Below, one piece after another: positions 1 through 7,129 of a DNA stretch of 34,519 nt. Both the position numbers and the translations under genes were made by a program. The stretch is from Candidatus Peribacteria bacterium RIFCSPLOWO2_12_FULL_55_15 (GTDB taxonomy: Bacteria > Patescibacteriota > Gracilibacteria > Peribacterales > Peribacteraceae): positions 1 to 34,519 of the forward strand of contig MFYG01000009.1 of assembly GCA_001789045.1 (NCBI GenBank), written 5' to 3'. How positions within the stretch are numbered: the stretch's first letter is position 1; each line of letters begins with the position of its first letter. Under the pieces are notes generated by a model. It was not told where the DNA came from. It made no database searches and saw only the letters and a program-made list of their open reading frames with translations.

Positions 1-237
1 GGCCTCGGGTGTGACATTCTACGGAGATGGTGGAGTTCCAGAACGGGTTTTATCCGGCATTCGTGGCTGGATATGGGGGTAATATGCGAAATGACTTTCC
101 ACGGAACCTCCGCCGCGTCCGACCTGCAAAAATCCAGTCTCCGCAGTTATATCCGGGGGTAAAAACTCATGAACGTCTACATGATATGGGGATAACGGAG
201 TCAATTGGCTCCAGTCGGGGATGATAGTAAAAAATTT
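1..237. other. Left edge, no supported gene
   Basis: No gene can be supported here. A plus-strand frame is open from base 2 to a stop at 80-82 and could be the last 26 codons of a gene that begins outside the window, but I do not recognise the peptide. The other open frames (27-224 plus, 19-204 minus) are short, overlap each other and resemble no family I know. The insertion sequence begins at 238. Confidence 0.4.
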
Positions 238-269
238 GGGGCTGACATAGGAAACTCCTGTCTCCTACC

Positions 270-932
270 ATGTCAGTTATGCGACTTAAGAGAAGTAAGC
301 TCAGTGAACGTCAGACCAATGAGTTGATAAAACTCTTCGTTGCGGGAACGACAGCGAGAGCAGCCGCAGAAGTGGTTGGTGTAAACCGCAACACCGCCAT
401 TCAGTTCTTCTCACGATGCAGAAAGGCCATAGCCGCTTATCAAGAGCGGCTATGGCCTTTCTCCGGTGAAGTGGAAGTCGATGAGAGTTACTTCGGTGGG
501 AGGCGCAAAGGGAAGCGTGGCCGTGAAGCAGCGGGAAAGGTTCCTGTTTTTGGCATTCTGAAGCGCGGAGGGAAGGTCTACGCACAGGTGATTGAGAATG
601 CGAAAGCGAAGACATTGATGCCAATCATCAAAGAAAGAATCGTTCCTGACAGCATCGTGTACAGTGACACGTTTAAGAGTTACAACAGTCTCCACGTCGA
701 GGGATATCATCACGTCCGTATCAATCATTCACAGACATTCGCCACATCGAAACGCAACCACATCAACAGGATTGAGAACTTTTGGAACCAGGCAAAACGT
801 CACCTCAGAAAGTTCAATGGTATCCCGAAAGAAACCTTCCCTCTGTACCTGAAAGAGTGCGAATGGAGGTTTAACTGTCGGACAACCAAGGAAATGCTCA
901 AGTCCTTGCGGAGAATCCTTAGTTTGTATTAG
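270..932 (+). CDS. IS1595-family transposase (ISXO2-like DDE domain)
   Basis: Transposase of the insertion sequence, 220 residues; it would cut and join the element's ends. The N-terminal part (about residues 8-55) looks like a helix-turn-helix segment. The ISXO2-like catalytic domain follows: GEVEVDESYFGG carries the first Asp, IVYSDTFKSY the second, and HINRIENFWNQAKRHL the Asn/Lys region typical of the family. The N-terminal zinc ribbon of longer IS1595 members is absent, as in the IS1016 group. The frame appears intact. Start at 270 is the first ATG; a second in-frame ATG at 279 is possible. A perfect 17-bp inverted repeat lies inside the gene at 421-461, coding for the stretch just before the first catalytic Asp. 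Confidence 0.88.
   Translation: MSVMRLKRSKLSERQTNELIKLFVAGTTARAAAEVVGVNRNTAIQFFSRCRKAIAAYQERLWPFSGEVEVDESYFGGRRKGKRGREAAGKVPVFGILKRGGKVYAQVIENAKAKTLMPIIKERIVPDSIVYSDTFKSYNSLHVEGYHHVRINHSQTFATSKRNHINRIENFWNQAKRHLRKFNGIPKETFPLYLKECEWRFNCRTTKEMLKSLRRILSLY
421..461. repeat. Perfect 17-bp inverted repeat inside the transposase gene
   Basis: Arms at 421-437 and 445-461 are exact complements with a 7-base spacer at 438-444. It encodes the linker before the first catalytic motif. A stem of this size in coding RNA could slow translation or give an end-like structure in DNA, but nothing here shows a role. Confidence 0.85.
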
Positions 933-1230
933 TGTTATCTATGTCAGCCCCTAACTTTTTTTTAAGTGTTGCAAAGAAATCCTCTTCGGTGGCGAATTTC
1001 TGGACCCCTATCCCCTTCCGTGCATCCCTCATAGATTTCGCGAGGCGCTTATTGGGAATTTCTTCAAGACACACATCTCTTGGATGAAAGGGGAGATTCA
1101 TCTGCCTCGTGATTTCCATGTAAAACAATGTAATGGCCTGTGCCGGTCTGATCCCCAATGCCTTGAGCACGGCTTCCGCTCTCTTTTGAAGCTCGGGGTC
1201 AATCCGCTGCTGAATTCTTCCTGTAGCCAT
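919..1230 (-). CDS. Orphan RelB/DinJ-family antitoxin, C-terminus supplied by the IS end
   Basis: RelB/DinJ-type antitoxin, 103 residues: an N-terminal ribbon-helix-helix DNA-binding part (MATGRIQQRIDPELQKRAEA, then ALGIRPAQAITLFY) and the LPFHP segment typical of DinJ. No toxin gene follows: the frame runs straight into the insertion sequence. The codons from GGG GCT GAC ATA onward are the IS terminal repeat itself, so about the last ten residues (GADIDNTNTN) and the stop codon come from the IS. Family members are usually about 85-95 residues, so the antitoxin body may be intact and only the tail replaced, while a downstream toxin may have been lost or displaced. A perfect palindrome sits immediately upstream of the ATG. 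Confidence 0.75.
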   Translation of the reverse strand: MATGRIQQRIDPELQKRAEAVLKALGIRPAQAITLFYMEITRQMNLPFHPRDVCLEEIPNKRLAKSMRDARKGIGVQKFATEEDFFATLKKKLGADIDNTNTN

Positions 1231-1233
1231 TTC

Positions 1234-1249
1234 GAGTACAATTGTACTC
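1234..1249 (-). promoter_or_regulatory. 16-bp palindrome, probable antitoxin operator over a -10
   Basis: GAGTACAATTGTACTC is a perfect palindrome ending four bases before the ATG at 1230. A minus-strand TACAAT (1241-1246) lies within it, with TTGCCT (1263-1268) 16 bases upstream as a possible -35. DinJ/RelB proteins repress their own promoters by binding palindromes, so this is the natural operator candidate. The predicted transcript would start about four bases before the ATG. Confidence 0.55.
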
Positions 1250-1290
1250 TTTTGTATGACAGAGGCAAGAGGAAGTACGTGAGTCAGAGA

Positions 1291-1314
1291 TCCTCACCTC
1301 TTGCTGAACTGCGG
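1291..1314 (-). repeat. Duplicated 3' end of rpsI (direct repeat, copy 1)
   Basis: This 24-base stretch matches 2015-2038 at all but one position. At 2015-2038 it is the last codons and stop of rpsI (PQFSKR-stop plus four bases). The copy here still spells PQFSKR-stop on the minus strand, but nothing ribosomal precedes it. The two copies flank the DinJ/YafQ pair as direct repeats, as attachment-site duplications do when an element integrates at the 3' end of a conserved gene. Confidence 0.8.
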
Positions 1315-1349
1315 GGGGGGCGGAGGTCACAAGTTCCCAATGATGAGAA

Positions 1350-1658
1350 CTACTCAATCCCCAATACATCTCGATGGCTTCCTGTACGCACTAACAGGAG
1401 AATGAGTTTTTGGTTATCCTTCCGATACATCAACAACCAGTCCGGTGCTATATGGCACTCTCGAATTCCTTTCAGTATTCCCCTTAGTTCATGATCTTTG
1501 TACCTATCGGGCAATACCTTTCCCGCAACGAGAGCATCGATGACCCATTCGAGCTTTTGCAGATTGGCGCCGGACTTCTTCAATTTTCCGATATCTCGTT
1601 CATACCGATTGCTCGGGTGGATTCGATACCTTCTTGGCGGATCAGCCTTGTGGTTCAC
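1350..1658 (-). CDS. yafQ: YafQ-family mRNA interferase toxin
   Basis: Toxin of a type II toxin-antitoxin pair, 102 residues, RelE/ParE superfamily, YafQ branch, whose members cut mRNA at the ribosome. The conserved core is visible: KDHELRG, then RECHIAPDWLLMYR with the catalytic His and Asp region, and the C-terminal RTGSHRDVLG with the last conserved His. The length suits the family. The start overlaps the antitoxin stop by 4 bases (ATGA, 1655-1658), so the two genes should be translationally coupled and silenced together by the operator at 1951-1970. No frame damage is visible. Confidence 0.85.
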   Translation of the reverse strand: MNHKADPPRRYRIHPSNRYERDIGKLKKSGANLQKLEWVIDALVAGKVLPDRYKDHELRGILKGIRECHIAPDWLLMYRKDNQKLILLLVRTGSHRDVLGIE

Positions 1659-1927
1659 CTTTTCAGTATAGCCTTGTGCATGGCCTTGCTTGATGCATAG
1701 TTCTTACGGCTTCTTTGGGCTGATGCTACATCTTTGAGAATGGAGAGCTCCTCCTCAGGCGTCAGTCCATTCTCTGTAATCACCTCAAACGGAATACCCT
1801 GCTTCTCGATAATTTGTACCAAATAAATATTGATAGCAGTACTGAGATCCAGGCCCAGTTTTTCCAGGATATGTTGAGCAGTCCTTTTTGTCTTCTGGTT
1901 CGTTCGTACCTGAATGGTTGTCATCAT
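1655..1927 (-). CDS. dinJ: DinJ/RelB-family antitoxin
   Basis: Antitoxin partner of the YafQ-like toxin. The N-terminus (MTTIQVRTNQKTKRTAQ) is a ribbon-helix-helix DNA-binding segment, followed by LGLDLSTAINIYLVQI and the GIPFEV motif usual in DinJ; the charged C-terminal part should wrap the toxin. Two adjacent ATG codons (1927, 1924) are possible starts. A GGAG (1930-1933) is better spaced for the second, but the promoter predicts a transcript starting near 1927, which would remove the GGAG. A longer frame from 1942 would begin inside the -10 region and is unlikely. Confidence 0.82.
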   Translation of the reverse strand: MMTTIQVRTNQKTKRTAQHILEKLGLDLSTAINIYLVQIIEKQGIPFEVITENGLTPEEELSILKDVASAQRSRKNYASSKAMHKAILKR

Positions 1928-1933
1928 GACTCC

Positions 1934-1970
1934 AGTATACATTTTGTATGTACATTGTCAATACAATGTA
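1934..1970 (-). promoter_or_regulatory. Promoter and operator of the dinJ-yafQ pair
   Basis: On the minus strand a perfect -35 TTGACA (1956-1961) is followed after 16 bases by TATACT (1934-1939), a near-consensus sigma-70 promoter. An inverted repeat TACATTGT-CAAT-ACAATGTA (1951-1970) covers the -35 and suits autorepression by the antitoxin. The predicted start site falls at about 1927, on the first ATG, so the message may be leaderless. Confidence 0.75.
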
Positions 1971-2014
1971 ATGACATGAAAATTGACGTGTTTACCATGA
2001 GCGAGCGGAACGAG

Positions 2015-2038
2015 TCCTCATCTCTTGCTGAACTGCGG
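2015..2038 (-). repeat. rpsI 3' end, partner of the direct repeat (copy 2)
   Basis: The genuine rpsI tail, matching 1291-1314 with one mismatch. It covers the last residues PQFSKR, the stop codon at 2018-2020 and neighbouring bases. Similarity stops on both sides of the 24 bases, so the duplication is short and sharply bounded. Confidence 0.8.
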
Positions 2039-2425
2039 AGCGCGGCGGGCGCGCCGTAAGCCCGGCTTCTTCCGCTCCTTGATGCGAGGATCGCGACGAA
2101 GAAACCCCGCCCGCTTCAGCTCTGGGCGGAATTCCGGATTAAAGAGCATAAGCGCCCGGCTCACTCCGTGACAGACGGCATCCGCCTGCGCCGGTTTCCC
2201 CCCGCCGGCGACGCGCGCTTCCACATCGAACAATGTTTTCGTCTCCGTGCGGGCAAGTGGGGAACAGGCATTCTCGGACGCGACGGGACCGAAATAGTCA
2301 TCCACCGGAACGCCGTTGACCCGGCACTGTCCCGAGCCGCCGGTGTAGACCCTCACGCGCGCAATGGCGGTTTTCCGCTTTCCTACGGCGGAGAAGTATG
2401 GCCTTTTTGTGGATGGTGCATTCAT
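2018..2425 (-). CDS. rpsI: 30S ribosomal protein S9
   Basis: Small-subunit protein S9 (uS9), 135 residues; its C-terminal tail contacts the P-site tRNA. Recognised from GKRKTAIARVRVYTGGSG at the start, GGGKPAQADAVCHGVSRAL in the middle and the KKPGLRRARRAPQFSKR end. It overlaps rplM by 4 bases (2422-2425) and is the last gene of the ribosomal block. No clear terminator follows; beyond the stop the sequence passes into the toxin-antitoxin region whose far side carries a copy of this gene's tail. Confidence 0.96.
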   Translation of the reverse strand: MNAPSTKRPYFSAVGKRKTAIARVRVYTGGSGQCRVNGVPVDDYFGPVASENACSPLARTETKTLFDVEARVAGGGKPAQADAVCHGVSRALMLFNPEFRPELKRAGFLRRDPRIKERKKPGLRRARRAPQFSKR

Positions 2426-2856
2426 AGGGAGCGAGAGGGAATGGGAAGAGGAACGGGTTTCTGCGCTGCGTGCGGATGGTCACTTCCGCGGAATACATGA
2501 AGACGTTGCATGAGACGCGGTCGGAGACGATTCGCCGGAAGCATCCCCTTCACTGCATGTTCCATCACCCATGTCGGGCTCTTTTCGAATGCCGCACGGA
2601 GTGGTGTGCGCCGGAGATTCCCCGGGTATCCCGTGTGACGAATGTACTCTTTCCGACGAAATTTTCCCGGAGGAATACTGATGTCCGCAGCGTTGATGAT
2701 GATCACCTGATCGCCGCAGAGACTCTGTGGAGAGAATGTCGGCCGATGCTTCCCCCTGAGAACCATCGCGACCTTCGTCGCGACCCGTCCCAACGACTGC
2801 CCTCGAGCGTCGATGATGACCCACATAGGAGCCTGCGCGGGTGTTGACGTCTTCAT
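2422..2856 (-). CDS. rplM: 50S ribosomal protein L13
   Basis: Large-subunit protein L13 (uL13), 144 residues, an early assembly protein. The core reads WVIIDARGQSLGRVATKVA, LRGKHRPTFSP, GDQVIIINA, then KEYIRHTGYPGNLR and the AVKGMLPANRLR region. The usual rplM-rpsI order is kept. It overlaps rplQ upstream by 4 bases (2853-2856) and rpsI downstream by 4, so the three are probably translated in a coupled manner. The N-terminus has about ten residues before the conserved MWVIID; a start at that inner Met is possible. Confidence 0.95.
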   Translation of the reverse strand: MKTSTPAQAPMWVIIDARGQSLGRVATKVAMVLRGKHRPTFSPQSLCGDQVIIINAADISIPPGKFRRKEYIRHTGYPGNLRRTPLRAAFEKSPTWVMEHAVKGMLPANRLRPRLMQRLHVFRGSDHPHAAQKPVPLPIPSRSL

Positions 2857-3224
2857 AGGGAAGACGGAGGGGAACGCAGGGTAATTTTCACGAGTGATGC
2901 CGAATCCCCTTTGCGAGCTCCAAGGGGGACAATACGCGTCAATCCCCCCGTTCTCCCAATGTCTGACCCACGATAGAGCTCGATGAGCTTGCGACAGGCA
3001 TTCTTGTCTGTCACCACTCGATTAATCGAACGAATAGCCTCCCGTTCGGTTTTTTCCCGTGCCACACGGATAAGCCGCTCGACGATAGGACGGACAACCT
3101 GCGCGCGCTTTTCCGTCGTCCGAATCGACTCGTAGAGGAGGAGTGATGTGGCAAGATTCCGCAGCATCATCGCAGCATGCTTGGGTTTTTGCGTAAGCCG
3201 GAGACGGGAATGACGATGGCGCAT
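2853..3224 (-). CDS. rplQ: 50S ribosomal protein L17
   Basis: Large-subunit protein L17 (bL17), 123 residues, near the exit-tunnel rim. Conserved features are MRHRHSRLRLTQKPKHAAMM, LLLYESIRTTEKRAQVVRPI and the C-terminal GGLTRIVPLGARKGDSA. Its place directly after rpoA is the standard alpha-operon order. It is separated from rpoA by 27 bases and overlaps rplM by 4. No Shine-Dalgarno sequence is evident before the ATG. Confidence 0.96.
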   Translation of the reverse strand: MRHRHSRLRLTQKPKHAAMMLRNLATSLLLYESIRTTEKRAQVVRPIVERLIRVAREKTEREAIRSINRVVTDKNACRKLIELYRGSDIGRTGGLTRIVPLGARKGDSASLVKITLRSPPSSL

Positions 3225-3251
3225 TGGGGGAAGAGCGTATCAAAAAAGACA

Positions 3252-4241
3252 TTATCCTTCCACTTCATCGGCGAGCTTCGATCCGCGCGTGGCAAAAGTG
3301 TCTCTCACTTCTGCGAGAGCCTTCGTACCGAAACCGCGAAAATTCGTGAGAGTGGCCTCTGTGCATTTTGTTAACTGCTCAATACTCCCGACGCCGGCAT
3401 TGATGAGGGCATTCAGCGTACGCGGCGAGAGGTTGAGAATCTCAATGGGTGTGTAACTCTCTTTCACCGACGTCGTCGCCGGCTCCGTCACGTGTTCTTC
3501 GCGCGTACGCGTGAAATCCGCCATGAATTCCGGTTCCACTTTCTTCTCGCTCCCGAAGTACTGAAAGTAACTCTGGAGCAGCTGACTCGCGAACCGCAGT
3601 GCTTCCTCCGCCGTCAGCGACCCGTTCGTGACAATCTCCATCACGAGCTTATCGAGGTCCGTCCGCTGGCCGACGCGCGACGCTTCGACGTCGTACCGCA
3701 CACGCTCGACCGGACTGAACACCGCATCGATATGGATAAGTCCCGGCTGGTTCTGTTTTTTGTTTCGCTCGGCGGCCGCAATGTAGCCCACCCCCTTCTC
3801 CACGGTGAGTTTCATCTCGATCTCGGCCCCCTTATCAAGGGTGCAGAGCGTGAGAGTCGGATTGAGAATCTCTACATCTGCGGACACGCTGATATCTTTT
3901 GCCGTGACGGTTTTCGGACCCTTCACACTGAGCGTCAGGGTCTCAGGGTCTTTACTGTGCTTGCGCAGTTTCACCTGTTTGAAGTTCAGCGTCAGGTCGA
4001 GAACAGATTCCTTCATACCCTTAATCGTCATGTACTCATGCTGCACCCCATCCATACGAACAGCGGTAATAGCTGCTCCCGGAAGACTACTGAGAAGCGC
4101 ACGGCGCAGGGCATTCCCGAGCGTCATTCCGTACCCAGGCGGGAGAGGGGCTATCGTGAAGACCCGGTGGGCATCGTCACCCTTGACGTCACTCTCCGAG
4201 GAGAAGATCGGAAGACCAATTTCTTCTTGGATGATATGCAT
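3252..4241 (-). CDS. rpoA: DNA-directed RNA polymerase subunit alpha
   Basis: RNA polymerase alpha, 329 residues, the assembly platform of the core enzyme. The N-terminal domain (about residues 1-235) shows PLPPGYGMTLGNALRRALLSSLPGAA (in part) and the DGVQHEY segment. The C-terminal DNA- and activator-binding domain (about 265-325) shows LNLSPRTLNALINAGV and the GFGTKALAEV helix-hairpin-helix, so it is present and complete. Length is normal. It sits between rpsD and rplQ in the classical alpha operon. Confidence 0.97.
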   Translation of the reverse strand: MHIIQEEIGLPIFSSESDVKGDDAHRVFTIAPLPPGYGMTLGNALRRALLSSLPGAAITAVRMDGVQHEYMTIKGMKESVLDLTLNFKQVKLRKHSKDPETLTLSVKGPKTVTAKDISVSADVEILNPTLTLCTLDKGAEIEMKLTVEKGVGYIAAAERNKKQNQPGLIHIDAVFSPVERVRYDVEASRVGQRTDLDKLVMEIVTNGSLTAEEALRFASQLLQSYFQYFGSEKKVEPEFMADFTRTREEHVTEPATTSVKESYTPIEILNLSPRTLNALINAGVGSIEQLTKCTEATLTNFRGFGTKALAEVRDTFATRGSKLADEVEG

Positions 4242-4273
4242 AAGGAAACGGGAAAAAGAAATGGGGAAACCTC

Positions 4274-4891
4274 TTAAGACCGTGAGTAGAACTCCACCAC
4301 TTGTCGGATATCCACTGCTTGTTCCGCATCGGTGACAAGCGGTATCCCTGTGATTTCAACATTCCCAAGAGCAGGATCGCTCTTTAGCCATGCCGGAACA
4401 ACAAATTTCTGGTGCGCTGCAGGCGAATCAACGAATAACGGTGAGCTCTTGCTCCGTGTGCGGATCGCAATGGTCTCCCCGGGGACTACGCGCAATGATG
4501 GCAACGTCACACGCCGCCCATTGACGGTGAAGAGACCATGGGACGCCATCTGCCGAGCCTGCATCCGCGTCCAGGCAAAGCCAGCGCGGTACAGGACGTT
4601 ATCCATACGCCGTTCCAGGAACTGGAGCATCGTCACGCCGGTTTGCCCCTTCATCGCCGATGCTTCCCCGTAGAGGCGGCTACACTGCGCCTCCGAAATT
4701 CCATAGAGATCGCGGAGTCGCTGCTTCATCCGAAGCTGCCTTGCGTATTCCGACTGCCGGCCGAGACGAGACTTCGGGGTCTTTCCCGGCGGATAGGGTT
4801 TGTGCTGGAGAATTTTCTCGTACTTCGCAGCACCGTAGAGATTGATGCCTTGCCGCCGACAGCGCCGTGCTTTGGGACCTGTGTACCTCAT
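4274..4891 (-). CDS. rpsD: 30S ribosomal protein S4
   Basis: Small-subunit assembly protein S4 (uS4), 205 residues. It begins MRYTGPKARRCRRQG and has QLRMKQRLRDLYGISE and the S4 RNA-binding domain RMDNVLYRAGFAWTRMQARQ with GLFTVNGRRV. The open frame extends upstream to 4948, but the ATG at 4891 gives the family N-terminus and lies one base after the rpsK stop (4893-4895), so I chose it. The first residues lack the Cys cluster of zinc-binding S4 forms. Confidence 0.95.
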   Translation of the reverse strand: MRYTGPKARRCRRQGINLYGAAKYEKILQHKPYPPGKTPKSRLGRQSEYARQLRMKQRLRDLYGISEAQCSRLYGEASAMKGQTGVTMLQFLERRMDNVLYRAGFAWTRMQARQMASHGLFTVNGRRVTLPSLRVVPGETIAIRTRSKSSPLFVDSPAAHQKFVVPAWLKSDPALGNVEITGIPLVTDAEQAVDIRQVVEFYSRS

Positions 4892-4892
4892 A

Positions 4893-5291
4893 TCAGACGC
4901 GGCGGCGGCGCGGGGGACGGCAACCGCCATGGGGAATGGGAGACACATCTACAATAGCATCAAGATTCATCCCTGCGGACTGAAGACCTCGTATCGCCTG
5001 TTCCCGCCCAGGCCCAAGACCTTTCAGTTCAACATGGAGCGATTCCACTCCAAATCCTACAACCTTCTTAGCCGCTGTTTCCGCCGCCACCTTCGCAGCA
5101 TATGGCGTGGATTTGCGCGTCCCTTCAAAACCTGATGATCCCGCGCTGGCCCAGGCCAGGACATTCCCTTCCATATCGGTGAAGGTCACAATCGTATTGT
5201 TCTCGGATGCATGAATGCATACGCGCGCCTTTGGCACGGTGCGCTTCACCTTTTTCTTCCGGGCCTTTGTTGGCATGTTGACAAGCGCCAT
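4893..5291 (-). CDS. rpsK: 30S ribosomal protein S11
   Basis: Small-subunit platform protein S11 (uS11), 132 residues. Family signatures are [47 protein letters not shown] and the C-terminal [18 protein letters not shown]. An inner ATG at 5276 (MPTKARKKK) gives a more usual N-terminus and may be the real start; neither has a clear ribosome-binding site. It lies 12 bases after rpsM and directly before rpsD. Confidence 0.95.
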   Translation of the reverse strand: MALVNMPTKARKKKVKRTVPKARVCIHASENNTIVTFTDMEGNVLAWASAGSSGFEGTRKSTPYAAKVAAETAAKKVVGFGVESLHVELKGLGPGREQAIRGLQSAGMNLDAIVDVSPIPHGGCRPPRRRRV

Positions 5292-5303
5292 TTGATGATA
5301 CGT

Positions 5304-5684
5304 TTACGTCTTTGTAAGGACAACACGACCGGAGAGACCTGTCTTCCTCTTCCCGCGCTTCGTCCGGGCATTGCGACGAGACGTCTGACCACGGACAGGC
5401 ATCTTCCGCTTATGGCGGTACCCCCTCCATGTCCCAATATCCTGCAGTCGCTTGATATCCATCGAAACCTTTCTCTGAAGTTCCCCCTCCGTGAGTTCCT
5501 TCGAAACACGTTCACGGACACGCGCTTCCTGCTCCTCTGACAACTCCTCGGCCCGAAGATCGAGTGACACCCCCGCATCATGCAATACACGTCTCGCCAA
5601 TGACTGCCCTATCCCTTTGATAGACATGAGAGCAATAGCCATACGCTTTTTGCCAGGGAGAACGATACCAGAGATACGAACCAT
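5304..5684 (-). CDS. rpsM: 30S ribosomal protein S13
   Basis: Small-subunit head protein S13 (uS13), 126 residues, part of the bridges to the 50S subunit and of the P-site contact. It starts MVRISGIVLPGKKRMAIALM and contains IKGIGQSLARRVL, DIKRLQDIGTWRGYRHKR and the MPVRGQTSRRNARTKRG tail that reaches the tRNA. The gene follows rpmJ as in most bacteria. Length is normal. Confidence 0.96.
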   Translation of the reverse strand: MVRISGIVLPGKKRMAIALMSIKGIGQSLARRVLHDAGVSLDLRAEELSEEQEARVRERVSKELTEGELQRKVSMDIKRLQDIGTWRGYRHKRKMPVRGQTSRRNARTKRGKRKTGLSGRVVLTKT

Positions 5685-5698
5685 AGGAATGTAGGGAA

Positions 5699-5830
5699 CT
5701 AACCCTGACGTTGCTTATGCTTGGGATTCTTCCGACATACGATGCGACGGACCATTTTGCCTTTCCCTGAACGACGGATAATCAGCCGACAATCTTTGCA
5801 AATAGGTTTGACAGATGCGCGCACTTTCAT
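5699..5830 (-). CDS. rpmJ: 50S ribosomal protein L36 (zinc form)
   Basis: A 43-residue protein starting [16 protein letters not shown] and ending [16 protein letters not shown]. It is L36 (bL36), the smallest large-subunit protein. The zinc ligands of the classical form are present (ICKDC, VC and the late His). The ATG at 5830 overlaps the infA stop by 4 bases (ATGA), and rpsM follows after 14 bases, which is the standard infA-rpmJ-rpsM order. Confidence 0.95.
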   Translation of the reverse strand: MKVRASVKPICKDCRLIIRRSGKGKMVRRIVCRKNPKHKQRQG

Positions 5831-6099
5831 GGGAAATTTTTAGGAACGGGAGCGGAAACCTGTGGGGAATCGGCGGAGAATCTGTAGACAATGCGTCCCT
5901 TCTGAAGATCGTAGGGGGTCATCTCCACTTTCACCCGATCTCCCGGGAGGATGCGCACGCGGCGCACCCGCATACGACCGGCAAGATGACACAGGAGCTG
6001 GTGATCTTTCGCCTGCGGACTCACAATGCGCACGCGGAACGCGGCATTCGGAAAGGTTTCCTCGACGATTCCAATGAGCTCAATGACGTCCTTGGCCAC
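5827..6099 (-). CDS. infA: Translation initiation factor IF-1
   Basis: IF-1 blocks the ribosomal A site during initiation. The OB-fold reads [42 protein letters not shown] and [16 protein letters not shown], the family core. I place the start at GTG 6099 (GTG GCC AAG GAC), which gives 90 residues and the usual N-terminus; the frame is open to 6183, but the extra residues are unlike IF-1 and would overlap the promoter. About 14 residues follow the conserved core, longer than usual. A palindrome lies about 22 bases upstream. Confidence 0.9.
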   Translation of the reverse strand: MAKDVIELIGIVEETFPNAAFRVRIVSPQAKDHQLLCHLAGRMRVRRVRILPGDRVKVEMTPYDLQKGRIVYRFSADSPQVSAPVPKNFP

Positions 6100-6121
6100 A
6101 GAAATGCATGGGGGAGAAGGG

Positions 6122-6138
6122 AAGGGGAATTTCCCCTT
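6122..6138 (-). promoter_or_regulatory. Palindrome in the infA leader
   Basis: AAGGGGAA and TTCCCCTT flank a single base. It would form a small hairpin in the leader about 22 bases before the GTG start, or serve as a protein site. It is in the right place to control translation of the downstream ribosomal genes, but no regulator is known from the sequence. Confidence 0.4.
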
Positions 6139-6154
6139 GACAAAGGTGCAAGGC

Positions 6155-6183
6155 ATTATAGGTAGCAATAGCAGCTCCCGCAA
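6155..6183 (-). promoter_or_regulatory. Promoter for the infA-rpmJ-alpha operon
   Basis: On the minus strand TTGCGG (6178-6183) is followed after 17 bases by a perfect TATAAT (6155-6160). The predicted start, near 6148, gives about a 50-base leader before the infA GTG. Map lies upstream in the same direction, and the 73-base gap after it is AT-rich, with a second TATAAT-like sequence that lacks a convincing -35. Confidence 0.6.
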
Positions 6184-6256
6184 GCGGTTTTCCCTATTTT
6201 TGAGCGAAAAACTAAAAATGTGTTGATTATATTTTAAATTATTGTTCAGTGTTACA

Positions 6257-7003
6257 TCACGCCAGAACCTCGCAACCCCTCTCCGTCACAAGAACCGTAT
6301 GCTCCGTGTGGGCGGATAATGCGCTATCCACAATAACCAATGTCCATCCATCCGCCTGACATCGGACTTCAGGGCTTCCCAGCGAAAGAATAGGTTCGAT
6401 CGCAATGACCGTCCCCGCCGGGAGCGCCGGCCCCGTTCCCGCTTTGCCGATGTTCGGAATATCCGGAAACGCATGGAGCGCCCGTCCAACGCCATGTCCT
6501 GTGAGAGAGTGAACGGGATGACACCCTCCCTTCTCCGCCACCCGCTGAATGGTGGAGGAAACCTCCCCCACCCTCACACCTCCTCGTACCATCCTGAGGG
6601 CTGCAGCAAGTGCCTCCTCCGCTACCCGGAGAAGATTCTGCGCCTCCATCGCAACGCGACCCACCGGCACCGTCACACAGGCGTCGGTATACAAGTTATC
6701 AAACAGAACGCCGCCATCGAGCGAAACAATGTCCCCCTCCCCGAGAACGCGCTTCCCGGGAACACCATGGACGCACTCCTCGTTCACCGATACACAGAGC
6801 GTTGCCGGAAACCCCTTGTACCCCTTGAACGCCGGCTCTCCTCCATGATCGAGTATGAACACTTCCGCCGCACGATCGAGCTCTCCCGTCGTGATCCCGG
6901 GACGCACCAGCTCCCCAACGTGGTCCAGGCAGCCGCGGAGGATCTCCCCTCCTTTTCGGAGAGATGCAATTTCCTCATCGGTGTAGATCTGGCACTGGGG
7001 CAT
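6257..7003 (-). CDS. map: Methionine aminopeptidase, type I
   Basis: Removes the initiator Met from new proteins, using two metal ions. Family motifs in order: [27 protein letters not shown], the metal-binding Asp pair ([19 protein letters not shown]), HGVGRALH with a metal His, AIEPIL and TEHTVLVTE with the two Glu ligands. Thus all five metal ligands are visible. I chose ATG 7003 ([11 protein letters not shown]), giving 248 residues; the frame is open to 7075 but those residues are not family-like. Normally map follows adk directly; here a caspase-like protease gene lies between them. Confidence 0.93.
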   Translation of the reverse strand: MPQCQIYTDEEIASLRKGGEILRGCLDHVGELVRPGITTGELDRAAEVFILDHGGEPAFKGYKGFPATLCVSVNEECVHGVPGKRVLGEGDIVSLDGGVLFDNLYTDACVTVPVGRVAMEAQNLLRVAEEALAAALRMVRGGVRVGEVSSTIQRVAEKGGCHPVHSLTGHGVGRALHAFPDIPNIGKAGTGPALPAGTVIAIEPILSLGSPEVRCQADGWTLVIVDSALSAHTEHTVLVTERGCEVLA

Positions 7004-7072
7004 GGGAGGCAGTGTACAAGAGAAGCACACGGGGCTTGTGTCGGTGTAATCTCTTTGAGTAAAAGTGCCATT

Positions 7073-7102
7073 CAAAAACCCCCGCAGAACGACTGCGGGG
7101 GT
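7073..7102 (-). terminator. Rho-independent terminator of the caspase-like gene
   Basis: Arms of nine bases (7079-7087 and 7093-7101, CCCCCGCAG and its complement) enclose a 5-base loop and are followed on the minus strand by five T (7074-7078). It ends the 7130-8433 gene and separates it from map, which must then have its own promoter. Confidence 0.9.
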
Positions 7103-7129
7103 GGCAGGAACGATTTCTATTGGTGACGT

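Larger units (their letters stand above)
238..951 (+). mobile_element. IS1595-family insertion sequence (IS1016-like), complete
   Basis: The element is bounded by perfect 13-bp terminal inverted repeats, GGGGCTGACATAG at 238-250 and its complement at 939-951, with partial similarity continuing a few bases inward. It is about 714 bp and holds one transposase gene filling most of its length, as in the short IS1016-type members of IS1595. The family normally makes 8-bp target duplications; the flanks (230-237 and 952-959) do not match, so the insertion is old, rearranged, or came by recombination. Its right end has entered the 3' end of an antitoxin gene (919-1230). Confidence 0.85.

Noticed and set aside
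27-224. Short frames on both strands at the left edge
   Set aside because: They overlap each other, carry no motif and have no ribosome-binding site.
230-959. Target-site duplication around the insertion sequence
   Set aside because: The eight bases on each side do not match.
3492-4335. Long plus-strand frames opposite rpoA
   Set aside because: Shadows of a GC-rich conserved gene, with no recognisable family and no start signals.
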